Source: a bacterium
Lineage (GTDB): Bacteria; Patescibacteria; Microgenomatia; Levybacterales; UBA12049
Length of the DNA: 64,000 bases
Reading direction: 5' to 3'
NCBI GenBank assembly: GCA_021777565.1
Contig: JAJYDJ010000001.1
Location: forward strand, 62,001-126,000
Part shown: piece by piece, positions 49,857 to 58,172 of the stretch
Position numbering within the stretch: position 1 is the first letter of the stretch
Layout: every line of letters starts with the position of its first letter
Notes under the pieces: model-generated
Databases searched by the model: none
What the model was told of the DNA's origin: nothing
Seen by the model: only the letters and a program-made list of their open reading frames with translations
Translations under genes and position numbers: made by a program

Positions 49857-50051
49857 ATGGCAATGCGATGTATGAACTGCGACAAAGGCGTGCAATATGG
49901 GCACAAGGTAAGTCATGCCAAAAATCGTACTAACCGTGTTTTTAAACCTAATTTGCACTCAGTACGTGTAAAAGTAGGAACTACTTTTCGTCGTATGAAA
50001 CTCTGCACCAAGTGTCAGAGAATTGTAAAATCTGCCACCGCTACGGTGTAA
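49857..50051 (+). CDS. rpmB: Ribosomal protein bL28
   Basis: The 64-residue protein has the bL28 core RCMNCDKGVQYGHKVSHAKNRTNRVFKPNLH, with a zinc pair CMNC and CTKC. TGA-TATCAT (hexamer 49845-49850) ends 6 nt before the ATG. The next gene starts 1 nt after its stop and is probably co-transcribed. Confidence 0.94.
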   Translation: MAMRCMNCDKGVQYGHKVSHAKNRTNRVFKPNLHSVRVKVGTTFRRMKLCTKCQRIVKSATATV

Positions 50052-50052
50052 T

Positions 50053-50472
50053 ATGGCTTCTTCTGAAGGTACTTCTGGCTCAACGGATTTCGTCTCAATT
50101 TGTCCTGCTGGTCTTGATGCCCTCGTTGACGCTCAACAGGTGGGTGTGCAGCGCTCGTTTCAGCTTCCAAGTGGTGACCACATGCTTGTGGTAGCCGAAA
50201 GTTGGGAAGTAGCAGGACCGTGTGCACTCATTCCAATGGCTTTAAATGGGGAGGAACGTGCAGATGTCAGTGATCTTGGGGGGTATGCACAGGTGTTACC
50301 AAATGCCATGCACGAGTATCCTGATGCTGGGGAAGATGAGGATACCAGAACCCTGGATGAGGCAGTGAACGCAACTGCAAGTGGACAAACATTATGTTCC
50401 CGCCGATGTGGTAGGTGTGGACTGGTGGTATCAGCGATGTCACTAGGCCCTGAGACCAAGGATGATGAGTAA
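50053..50472 (+). CDS. Hypothetical protein with C-terminal cysteines (139 aa)
   Basis: I do not recognise this acidic protein. A cluster CSRRCGRCG near the end could bind a metal. It follows rpmB by 1 nt. Its last 30 nt overlap the opposing fmt gene, an unusually long convergent overlap. Absence of a promoter signal of its own supports read-through from rpmB. Confidence 0.5.
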   Translation: MASSEGTSGSTDFVSICPAGLDALVDAQQVGVQRSFQLPSGDHMLVVAESWEVAGPCALIPMALNGEERADVSDLGGYAQVLPNAMHEYPDAGEDEDTRTLDEAVNATASGQTLCSRRCGRCGLVVSAMSLGPETKDDE

Positions 50473-51285
50473 CTCTCCGCCTTTGCTGTAGCCATTGAGG
50501 AAGTCCTTGAACCCTACGGCCTTTTTCCCTTCTACTTGAATTTTTTCTCCCGGAAGAAGCTTGATAACTTTTTCTCCATTCCCATCAAGATCGTACGTAA
50601 ACCACACCCCAGGCCATGGATAGTATGCTCTGATCATCCGATCAAGCGTTTCGGGGGCTGGAGGAGTTTCTAGATCAATATGACCAGATGCGCGGTCTAG
50701 CATTGGAGTAAAAGTTGCCTTATCATGCTCCTGTTCTGTTGGCATCACATCTTTGCCTTCCTGGATCATATCGAGTGTCTCCTGAAGGACAGGGATGCTT
50801 GCCTTGAAAAGGATGTCATAGAGTTCTGGAGTCGTAATGTTTTGTGGGATTGTTGCCTGTGCTTGTCCAAACAAGGGGCCATGATCCATCTTCGCATCTA
50901 GGCGCATCACGCTCACACCGGTTTCTTTTTGTCCGTCAAGAAGAGCCTGCTGAACGGGTGTAGAGCCCCGATAGTGAGGAAGAAGGGACGGGTGAATGTT
51001 AATAATGCCATAAGGAAAGATATCCAGAAGCGACTGTGGAACAATGAGTCCAAAGCTTGCCAGCACGGCAACAGGCGCATCAATGGTTTTTATCTGCTTC
51101 TGTACGTCAGGAGACTTCACTGAGTCAACTGAAAGAAATGGAATAGCCTGTTCTGTACAGTATCCAACAACTGGATGATGGGACTGCCTCTCGGTCGTTA
51201 CAACAAGTGCTAACTCATAGTTTTTTTGTAAAAACTCAATAACTGGGAGAACATAGGCAGAACTACCAAAAAAAACTACTTTCAT
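50443..51285 (-). CDS. fmt: Methionyl-tRNA formyltransferase
   Basis: Fmt formylates initiator Met-tRNA. The 280-residue protein, slightly shorter than usual (about 310), has VVFFGSSAYVLPVIEFL, the folate-site GIINIHPSLLPHYRGSTPV and MDHGPLFGQ, and a reduced C-terminal OB domain. It overlaps def by 4 nt, the standard def-fmt pair here in the order def-fmt. Confidence 0.94.
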   Translation of the reverse strand: MKVVFFGSSAYVLPVIEFLQKNYELALVVTTERQSHHPVVGYCTEQAIPFLSVDSVKSPDVQKQIKTIDAPVAVLASFGLIVPQSLLDIFPYGIINIHPSLLPHYRGSTPVQQALLDGQKETGVSVMRLDAKMDHGPLFGQAQATIPQNITTPELYDILFKASIPVLQETLDMIQEGKDVMPTEQEHDKATFTPMLDRASGHIDLETPPAPETLDRMIRAYYPWPGVWFTYDLDGNGEKVIKLLPGEKIQVEGKKAVGFKDFLNGYSKGGELLIILGLRA

Positions 51286-51824
51286 ATCTTCATCTCATCA
51301 AACACTTCTTCACCACTACTGTCTTTGTGAGACTTATACAGTGTATTCCCTTGCTCTATGACATGTCGAGGGAAGAGAATGCCTTGTAAATGGTCATATT
51401 CATGCTGGAGAATGACTGCAAAGAAGCCGGTAAACGTTTTTTCATGATGCTCACCATTCTCATCTGTCCAGGATGCTTTTACTTTTGGTGCACGACGGAC
51501 TTTCCCCCAGATATTTTTCAGTGACAGACAGCCTTCCATATAGCGGGGGATTTTATTGGGTTTTTTGTCTGCGTCTTTGGGATAGATAGGGGTAATAATA
51601 GGATTAATAAAAACAAAAAATGGCGCTTCAGGGTCTTCTTTCACTAGAAAGAGCTGGATGCTGTGCCCAACTTGTGGTGCGGCCAGACCAATACCTTCAG
51701 GATCATACTGATCAAGAAGTGTTTTTTTCATTTCTTTAACAAGTTTTTTGATAGAGGCGTCGACATGTTCAACCGGTTTGGCAGTTGTTGCAAGAACTGG
51801 ATCTGGGGATTGGATTATTTTCAT
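51282..51824 (-). CDS. def: Peptide deformylase
   Basis: Def removes the formyl group from new proteins. All three metal-site motifs are present: GIGLAAPQVG, EGCLSL and HEYDHLQG in a 180-residue protein. TGT-TATAAT (51831-51836) ends exactly 6 nt before the ATG, so the def-fmt mRNA itself is probably leaderless. fmt follows with a 4-nt overlap. Confidence 0.95.
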   Translation of the reverse strand: MKIIQSPDPVLATTAKPVEHVDASIKKLVKEMKKTLLDQYDPEGIGLAAPQVGHSIQLFLVKEDPEAPFFVFINPIITPIYPKDADKKPNKIPRYMEGCLSLKNIWGKVRRAPKVKASWTDENGEHHEKTFTGFFAVILQHEYDHLQGILFPRHVIEQGNTLYKSHKDSSGEEVFDEMKI

Positions 51825-51844
51825 GGTGCTATTATAACATAGCG

Positions 51845-54016
51845 CTATGGCTGTTCACCCCAACTGGTGAGTGTATCCTTCACTTTTTGATTATCGCCAA
51901 AGGTAGTGAGGAGATACCGGAGCTCACTTACTGCTTCTGCTTCTTTTTGTTGATCAACAACTTTGCCTGCAGGATCGGTTGCCTGTTCGTGAAGGATTAC
52001 ACCAAGGGCAAAATACGCATCCTGATAAATTGGACGAAGTTGGATAGTCTTTCTCAACATCGCAACAGCTTCGTCATTTTTGCCATTCTGGGAAAGAATA
52101 AGTCCATAATTGTAGGCAATCTTGGCATCAGTTGGAGCGAGCATGTGAGCGGTCTGGATGGCTTTAAGGGCTTGCGGCATAAATTGAGCAAAAGCAGTAT
52201 CGTTAAGCTGTGCGAGGGTATACATAATACGTACTCTGGTTTTCCAATAAGTCACGATATTTGGGTGTTGAGTGATGGTTTGGTCACTGAGCTCTACGGC
52301 TTGCTTGGCCAGTTGTGCTGCCTGAGAAGCATCTTTGTTGGCTGCGTAGGCGCTGGCGAGGATAGCGGTATTGACGGAAAGTTCATCGCTAAATGTTGGT
52401 TCGTCGGGTCTGGCAGTGTAGGCATCCATGAGTGGCTGATAGGCACGATCGTATGCATTGGCGTGGTCAAGATTAAATCCATAGGCATAGGCTCGATCTG
52501 CGGCCCAATAGTTCATGAGGATCAGAATAAGGTAAACCCCAACAACTGCGCTGAGAAGGAAGCCACCATATTGCAGGGTAGTAAAACGGACTTGTTTGAA
52601 AGAAATCTCTTTTTGTGGCTCTGAAGTAAGAAGTATGGCAAGAGCTGGGAATACAAAGAGAAAAAGGTTAATCACGACAACCGAGAATCCAAAAAAGTTA
52701 GAGACAATCATCGTGACATATCCACCAAGCAGTGAGAGCACAAGAATCTTTGTGTGATCAGAATTTTTTGTTTTGAGAATGATTTTACTCATGAGAAAAA
52801 CTGCCATACCAATCACAGCCAAGTAGGTGAGAAGTCCTATTGCACCAGTAGTTGCAAGATAGTTCAGGTATTCATTGTGAGCTTTGTTATAAAGATAATC
52901 CCACTCGGATGTCATGTTATGCCCTGCTGGTCTATATAAATAGTAGACAAAGGCAAATGTCTCAACACCTGATCCAAAAAGTGGATAATGCCTCCATGCA
53001 TCCAGTGCGCCCCTCCAGACATAGAGACGGATAGTACCACTGTCTGTCCCGCCCAGCTCACCAACAGGTTGGGCGGTCGTTGGCGCAGTAATCTTGGCAA
53101 CTGGATGTGCTTTTTCTATCATTGCTTGGCGAATGCCAGGATAAGTAAATTTATCAAGCTGATTAAATGGGGTACCAGTGAAGAAAGTAATAACAACTAT
53201 TACTGCAAAGATACTTCCGATAACATATCCTGCTTGCTTGATGTTTTTTGTATGCATCCAGAGATATCCGGCTGCCATGACTCCTAGTCCTGCAATAAGT
53301 CCCAAAAATCCTCCACGTGAGCTGGTGTAAAGAAAACAGAGATAAAACAACACACTTAGGAGCCCATATCCTGCAGTCACGTAGTATCTCTTCTCTTGCC
53401 AATAATTCAGTGCAAATCCCAGTGAGAGAGGGACAAGGGAGACAAGATAGGCGGCTAACCAATCTGGTTGGCCGAGCGTTGAGAAAATACGTACTTTTGG
53501 CTGAAATGCATCTGTCCAACACGATACATCCAATGTCCCACGGAATATATAGCAGGTTGGGTCATAGCCAAAATGACTGGGGAGTCCCCACAGACATACG
53601 GCAAGTCCTGAAAGCAGCGTCACTTGCAAAAGACGCGTCACTTTCATGCCATGCCAATTACTGATAAGTGCATAGTAGATGAATATATAGGAGAGAATGG
53701 AGAACATGCCGCCGTTGAATCGCGAATAGTACCCCCACCAAGAGACATGGGTATCCAGAGACATAAACGTAGACAAAAGTTGTGAAATGATGAAAAGAAC
53801 GAGTGGGATATCAAGAATGGTACGTTTAAAAATAACGCGTTTCTCAGCGATCATGCGCCATATCCAAAGTACACCGACAATGATGGCAAAGATGAACGTC
53901 AGCCACATTTTATTAAATTCAAATAATTCTGATGTGTCACCCCAGAAGGTAAGAGGAACGAGAAAAAAGTAGATATAAAATGACCAACGAATAAGTTTGG
54001 GGAGAAGACTCATCAT
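51845..54016 (-). CDS. O-antigen ligase-like polymerase with TPR domain
   Basis: The 723-residue protein has about 12 membrane helices and a Wzy/WaaL-type periplasmic loop (ending YNKAHNEYLNYLATTGAIGL, the usual H-N-x-Y/F-L motif). A C-terminal stretch of about 200 residues has TPR-like repeats (MLAPTDAKIAYNYGLILSQN, QDAYFALGVILHEQ). Such proteins join or polymerise lipid-linked glycans, or glycosylate proteins. I start at the ATG that lies 7 nt after TGA-TATACT (54024-54029); a longer frame would begin before the promoter. Divergent from mreB copy 2. Confidence 0.85.
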   Translation of the reverse strand: MMSLLPKLIRWSFYIYFFLVPLTFWGDTSELFEFNKMWLTFIFAIIVGVLWIWRMIAEKRVIFKRTILDIPLVLFIISQLLSTFMSLDTHVSWWGYYSRFNGGMFSILSYIFIYYALISNWHGMKVTRLLQVTLLSGLAVCLWGLPSHFGYDPTCYIFRGTLDVSCWTDAFQPKVRIFSTLGQPDWLAAYLVSLVPLSLGFALNYWQEKRYYVTAGYGLLSVLFYLCFLYTSSRGGFLGLIAGLGVMAAGYLWMHTKNIKQAGYVIGSIFAVIVVITFFTGTPFNQLDKFTYPGIRQAMIEKAHPVAKITAPTTAQPVGELGGTDSGTIRLYVWRGALDAWRHYPLFGSGVETFAFVYYLYRPAGHNMTSEWDYLYNKAHNEYLNYLATTGAIGLLTYLAVIGMAVFLMSKIILKTKNSDHTKILVLSLLGGYVTMIVSNFFGFSVVVINLFLFVFPALAILLTSEPQKEISFKQVRFTTLQYGGFLLSAVVGVYLILILMNYWAADRAYAYGFNLDHANAYDRAYQPLMDAYTARPDEPTFSDELSVNTAILASAYAANKDASQAAQLAKQAVELSDQTITQHPNIVTYWKTRVRIMYTLAQLNDTAFAQFMPQALKAIQTAHMLAPTDAKIAYNYGLILSQNGKNDEAVAMLRKTIQLRPIYQDAYFALGVILHEQATDPAGKVVDQQKEAEAVSELRYLLTTFGDNQKVKDTLTSWGEQP

Positions 54017-54102
54017 GATTTTTAGTATATCAGAACTTTTATTTCTTTGTTGCAATAAGGAAATAATGTGCGATAATCCAGCTTCCATGCTATAATCAGC
54101 TC

Positions 54103-55248
54103 ATGCAATTTGTAAATAACTTCTTCGGCCTTTTCTCCCACGATATCGGTATAGATTTGGGCACTGCGAATACGCTCGTTTGGGTCAGAGGGAAGGGCAT
54201 TGTTATCCGTGAACCGTCCGTTGTTGCTAGGCACAGAAAAACAAAAGAAGTGATCGCCATTGGGACTGAGGCAAAATTAATGGTCGGGAAGACACCAGCA
54301 ACGATAGAAACTGTGCGCCCACTTCGTGAAGGAGTCATCGCTGATTTTGATGCTGCCCGTGTGATGGTAGAACACTATGTAAAAGAAGTAAAATCCCGTC
54401 GTAATGATATGACAGCCGCCCTAGCAAGACCTCGAGTTGCTATTGGCATCCCTTCATCCAGTACTGAAGTGCAGCGTCGTGCGGTCTGGGAGGCTGCCTT
54501 ATCAGCAGGTGCTCGAGAAGCATTTTTAGTTGAAGAACCAATGGCTGCGGCAATTGGCGCTGGAGTCTCTGTTTTTGCCCCAACTGGTGTGATGGTAGTT
54601 GATATGGGGGGAGGCACCACAGAAATTGCGATTATTTCTCTGGGTGGTATTGTGGTAAGCAGGTCACTTCCTATCGCTGGCGATAATTTTGACGAAGCGA
54701 TTGTTCACTATATCCGCCTCAGGCACGGATTGTTGATTGGCGAGAGAACAGCAGAAGAATTAAAAATAAGTATTGGCAGTGCCTATGAGCTAACCCCAAA
54801 ACAAGAAAAAGCGAAAAAGAAGAAGAAAGAAGATGAAGAAGAGGCAGAAGAAACTGAAGAAGAAGAAAGTGAAGAAAAGAAAACTGGTGAAAAGGTTGCT
54901 GTTATTCGCGGGCGTGATTTAGAAACAGGACTACCAAAAAGTATTCGTATTCACACCCATGAAGTCAGGGAAGCACTTATGCCGGTTTTGATGGAAATTA
55001 TTAGTGCGATTATGGACATTGTCCATGATGCACCACCAGAGTTGACCAGTGATATTTTGGAGCATGGCATATTGGTAACTGGTGGTGGATCACTACTTCC
55101 TGGAGTTGATCGACTGATTGTTGAACATACCAAAATCCCAGTACTGCTTGCAGAAGATCCACTTACGACAGTGGTGAGAGGTTGTGGGAAGGTTTTGGAA
55201 GATATGCCAATGCTTGATCGCGTCAAAGTAACGGGTGGATTGAAGTAA
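54103..55248 (+). CDS. mreB: MreB-like protein with charged insertion (copy 2)
   Basis: All actin-fold motifs are present: IGIDLGTANTLVWV, VDMGGGTTEIAIISLGG and LVTGGGSLLPGVDRL. At 381 residues it is about 40 longer than usual. The excess is a Lys/Glu tract at about 231-266 (KKKKEDEEEAEETEEE in part), placed in subdomain IIA/IIB after KISIGSAYEL where the first copy has a short loop. TGC-TATAAT (54091-54096) ends 6 nt before the ATG. PBP2 follows after 31 nt, with its own -10 box, recalling the mreB-mrdA wall-elongation pairing. Confidence 0.92.
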   Translation: MQFVNNFFGLFSHDIGIDLGTANTLVWVRGKGIVIREPSVVARHRKTKEVIAIGTEAKLMVGKTPATIETVRPLREGVIADFDAARVMVEHYVKEVKSRRNDMTAALARPRVAIGIPSSSTEVQRRAVWEAALSAGAREAFLVEEPMAAAIGAGVSVFAPTGVMVVDMGGGTTEIAIISLGGIVVSRSLPIAGDNFDEAIVHYIRLRHGLLIGERTAEELKISIGSAYELTPKQEKAKKKKKEDEEEAEETEEEESEEKKTGEKVAVIRGRDLETGLPKSIRIHTHEVREALMPVLMEIISAIMDIVHDAPPELTSDILEHGILVTGGGSLLPGVDRLIVEHTKIPVLLAEDPLTTVVRGCGKVLEDMPMLDRVKVTGGLK

Positions 55249-55279
55249 CAAGCTTCTTCTGTTGTGCTATTATAGCTGC

Positions 55280-56998
55280 ATGAAAGTGGGACCATCATTC
55301 TCCAATAATATTTATAGTCCAAAAACAAAAAGTCGCAGCATTGAGTCAGAACCAACACAAAAACCGTGGTTATTGTTTGCTCTTTTAATAGGATTTCTTC
55401 TTTTCCTTAGTGGACGTTTATTCTTACTTCAAATTATCAATGGATTTTCCTATCGTCAGCTCTCAGATGTGAATAGAACCAAAACAATAACGATTCCTGC
55501 CCCACGAGGTATTTTTACTGACCGTAATGGGGTCCCTCTTGTTGAAAACATTGCTTCCAGCGCCAGTCTTTTGAAAAACCAAATTGATCCATCAGCATTT
55601 TTAGCACAACGAGCATACCCCTATGGGTCAACCTTTGCTCATGTGTTAGGGTATGTAGGGAAAATTAGCGCTGATGATCTGAACGATCCTACCTATGCGG
55701 GATATACTGCGAATAATTATGTCGGCCGTGCAGGTCTGGAGGAATATTATGAATCTGATCTTCGAGGTGTTGATGGGAGAAGACTGATTGAAGTAAATGC
55801 TCAAGGGAATTTCATTCGTGTCCTTGGCGATGCAGACCCAATCCCAGGAGCAACGCTCCAGACTACCCTTGATTTGAAAATGCAGCAAGCCGCGGTGGCA
55901 GCCATGAGAGATGTTAAGAAAGGGGCTGCGGTTGTCTCAACCCCACAAGGAGAAATTTTGGCAATTGTTAGTAAGCCTGATTATGACCCTAATCTTTTCT
56001 CCCTTGGTCATCAGTTGCCGGGAGCGACCGTGAGTGCTTACCCGAGCGTTGCGTCAATTGTAAGAGACAATGAGAACCAACCACTTCTGGATCGAGCGAT
56101 CGCAGGACTATACCCTCCAGGATCAACGTTCAAACTTATTGTCGCAACTGGGGCTTTGGAAGAACACCTGATTGATGCAAATTTTGTGGTCGAAGATACC
56201 GGCATTTTGACACTTGGCGGATTCTCTTTCGCCAACTGGTACTACACCCAATATGGTAAAGTTGATGGACTCGTAAATGTAGTAAAAGCAATTCAAAGAT
56301 CAAATGATATTTTCTTTTATAAGGTCGGAAGTATGCTTGGTGCTGACAGAATTGCTGCCTGGGCAACTAAATTTCATTTGGGACAAAAAACGGGTATCGA
56401 TCTTTTTGGAGAGGCAAAAGGGCTCGTCCCAACGAAGGAGTGGAAACAACAGGTACTCCATGAAGATTGGTACACGGGGGATGATTACCATTATGGTATT
56501 GGACAAGGATTTCTTCTGGTAACGCCACTGCAAGTGAATTTGTATACTCAAGCAATTGCCAACAATGGCACTATTTACCAGCCTCATCTGCTGTTACACA
56601 CCAGTCCAAAAGTATTGGCAACACATATCATGCAACAAAGTACGATTGATCTGCTGCGACAAGGGATGATTGCGGTGTGTAGTCCAGGCGGGGTCGCTTG
56701 GCCACTCTTTAACTACAGTACGAACCAGCAAATCACTGGAGGGCTTGGTGATGACTATTATGAACTGCCCTCTTCTGCTTCAGCAAAACCAAATAGTGTG
56801 GGTGTACGAATTGCCTGTAAGACAGGTACTGCAGAACATGGTGATACTACGCAGGAGCCCCATGCCTGGATTACTGTCATGGCACCCGCGTACCACCCAC
56901 AAATTATTATTACCGTGCTTTCAGAAAGTAGTGGAGAAGGGTCCAATGTGGCAGGCCCTATCGCCAAGCAAATCCTTGATGCCTGGTTTAATAAGTAA
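55280..56998 (+). CDS. mrdA: Penicillin-binding protein 2
   Basis: PBP2 is the transpeptidase of the elongasome. The 572-residue protein has an N-terminal membrane helix (about 30-50), a PBP dimer domain (TITIPAPRGIFTDRNGVPL), and the catalytic motifs S282-T-F-K, S-N-D in QRSNDIFFY and KTGTAEHG. The start is fixed by TGC-TATTAT (hexamer 55268-55273) ending 6 nt upstream. It lies behind mreB copy 2. No RodA is seen in the window. Confidence 0.93.
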   Translation: MKVGPSFSNNIYSPKTKSRSIESEPTQKPWLLFALLIGFLLFLSGRLFLLQIINGFSYRQLSDVNRTKTITIPAPRGIFTDRNGVPLVENIASSASLLKNQIDPSAFLAQRAYPYGSTFAHVLGYVGKISADDLNDPTYAGYTANNYVGRAGLEEYYESDLRGVDGRRLIEVNAQGNFIRVLGDADPIPGATLQTTLDLKMQQAAVAAMRDVKKGAAVVSTPQGEILAIVSKPDYDPNLFSLGHQLPGATVSAYPSVASIVRDNENQPLLDRAIAGLYPPGSTFKLIVATGALEEHLIDANFVVEDTGILTLGGFSFANWYYTQYGKVDGLVNVVKAIQRSNDIFFYKVGSMLGADRIAAWATKFHLGQKTGIDLFGEAKGLVPTKEWKQQVLHEDWYTGDDYHYGIGQGFLLVTPLQVNLYTQAIANNGTIYQPHLLLHTSPKVLATHIMQQSTIDLLRQGMIAVCSPGGVAWPLFNYSTNQQITGGLGDDYYELPSSASAKPNSVGVRIACKTGTAEHGDTTQEPHAWITVMAPAYHPQIIITVLSESSGEGSNVAGPIAKQILDAWFNK

Positions 56999-57054
56999 GG
57001 CCCCTGTGATAAATCGCACCAGTTTCTCAACATAGCTTCTTTATACTCATCTGT

Positions 57055-58131
57055 ATGGATGAGCGATTTTTTTATCTTCCTTTTGTCCTGTGTCCTCAGA
57101 TTGGACCAAGCCGATTTACAAAGTTATTGAAATATTTTGGCACTGCTAAAGAAGCATTTGGCGCTGATGAAAAGTCACTACTGGCAAGTGGAATAGGGCA
57201 ATCCTCAGTAGGATCATTGATAGATTTTCGAAAGACCTTTTCTTTAGAAAAGTGCATCCAAGATTTAGAAAAAAAACATATTTCGTTTGTGACGACACAA
57301 GAGAGAGACTATCCAGAGTTATTGAAAGAAGCCGCCGCCCCACCTCTCGTGTTGTTTTATAAAGGATATGCGGATGCGCTGAAAAAGAGGCCAACGATTG
57401 GGGTCGTGGGGACGCGCAAAATCAGTTCCTATGGCATCAGCGTAACACAGAGTTTTGTAAAAGAATTAGTAGCGGCAGGGTGTGTCATTGTTTCAGGGCT
57501 TGCATTTGGTGTCGACAGCGTCGCACACGAAGCAACTCTTGCAGCACAAGGAGTTACCATTGCAGTTCTTGGAAGCGGGGTAGATATCTGTAGCCCCGTA
57601 GAACATCAACGATTATATGATCGCATCATCGCCAATAATGGCATCGTTGTCAGTGCATTCCCGCCAGGGACTGTCCCCAGTCGCTTTACATTTCCTGCAC
57701 GCAATAGTATTATTGCCGGGCTGTCTGAAGCACTTTTGGTCACTGAAGCAGCCGCAGATAGTGGGTCACTTATTACTGCCACTGCGGAACGGAGACTTAG
57801 CCGTCCGGTCTGTGCGGTTCCGGGGCCAGTTACTCATAGTCTTTCAGTGGGAACTAATATGCTCCTGAGAGAAGGAAGTCAGGTGGCAACGGGTGCTGAT
57901 GATATCTTGCATGCAATCAAAAGGAAGGTGCATTTTGAAACTGTTCGTGTGAAAAACGCTTTATCGCTGGGACAACAAGAAATTCTTGAGGCACTCAAAT
58001 GTGAAGACTTGCATTTTGATCAGATAGTCCGGACAATAGGTAAACCAGCATCATATATTGGGAGTCAATTATCCATGTTGGAGTTACTAGGATACATAAA
58101 AAATAATGGGGGAATATATAGTATCGTCTGA
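57055..58131 (+). CDS. dprA: DNA processing protein DprA
   Basis: DprA loads RecA on incoming single-stranded DNA in natural transformation. The 358-residue protein has the Rossmann core with GVVGTRKISSYG, SGLAFGVDSVAHEA, LGSGVDICSP and SGSLITATAE. An N-terminal helical (SAM-like) part and a C-terminal winged-helix remnant (LSLGQQEILEAL, LSMLELLGYIKNN) complete the usual layout. TATACT (57042-57047) ends 7 nt before the ATG. It suggests DNA uptake, typical of small-genome Patescibacteria. Confidence 0.93.
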   Translation: MDERFFYLPFVLCPQIGPSRFTKLLKYFGTAKEAFGADEKSLLASGIGQSSVGSLIDFRKTFSLEKCIQDLEKKHISFVTTQERDYPELLKEAAAPPLVLFYKGYADALKKRPTIGVVGTRKISSYGISVTQSFVKELVAAGCVIVSGLAFGVDSVAHEATLAAQGVTIAVLGSGVDICSPVEHQRLYDRIIANNGIVVSAFPPGTVPSRFTFPARNSIIAGLSEALLVTEAAADSGSLITATAERRLSRPVCAVPGPVTHSLSVGTNMLLREGSQVATGADDILHAIKRKVHFETVRVKNALSLGQQEILEALKCEDLHFDQIVRTIGKPASYIGSQLSMLELLGYIKNNGGIYSIV

Positions 58132-58172
58132 ATTGTGAAAAATTTTTCTGATATACTATGTTCTAGTTAAAT

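Noticed and set aside
51785..52624. 279-codon open frame opposite the O-antigen ligase gene
   Set aside because: The - strand gene is well supported; the + frame has no recognisable fold.
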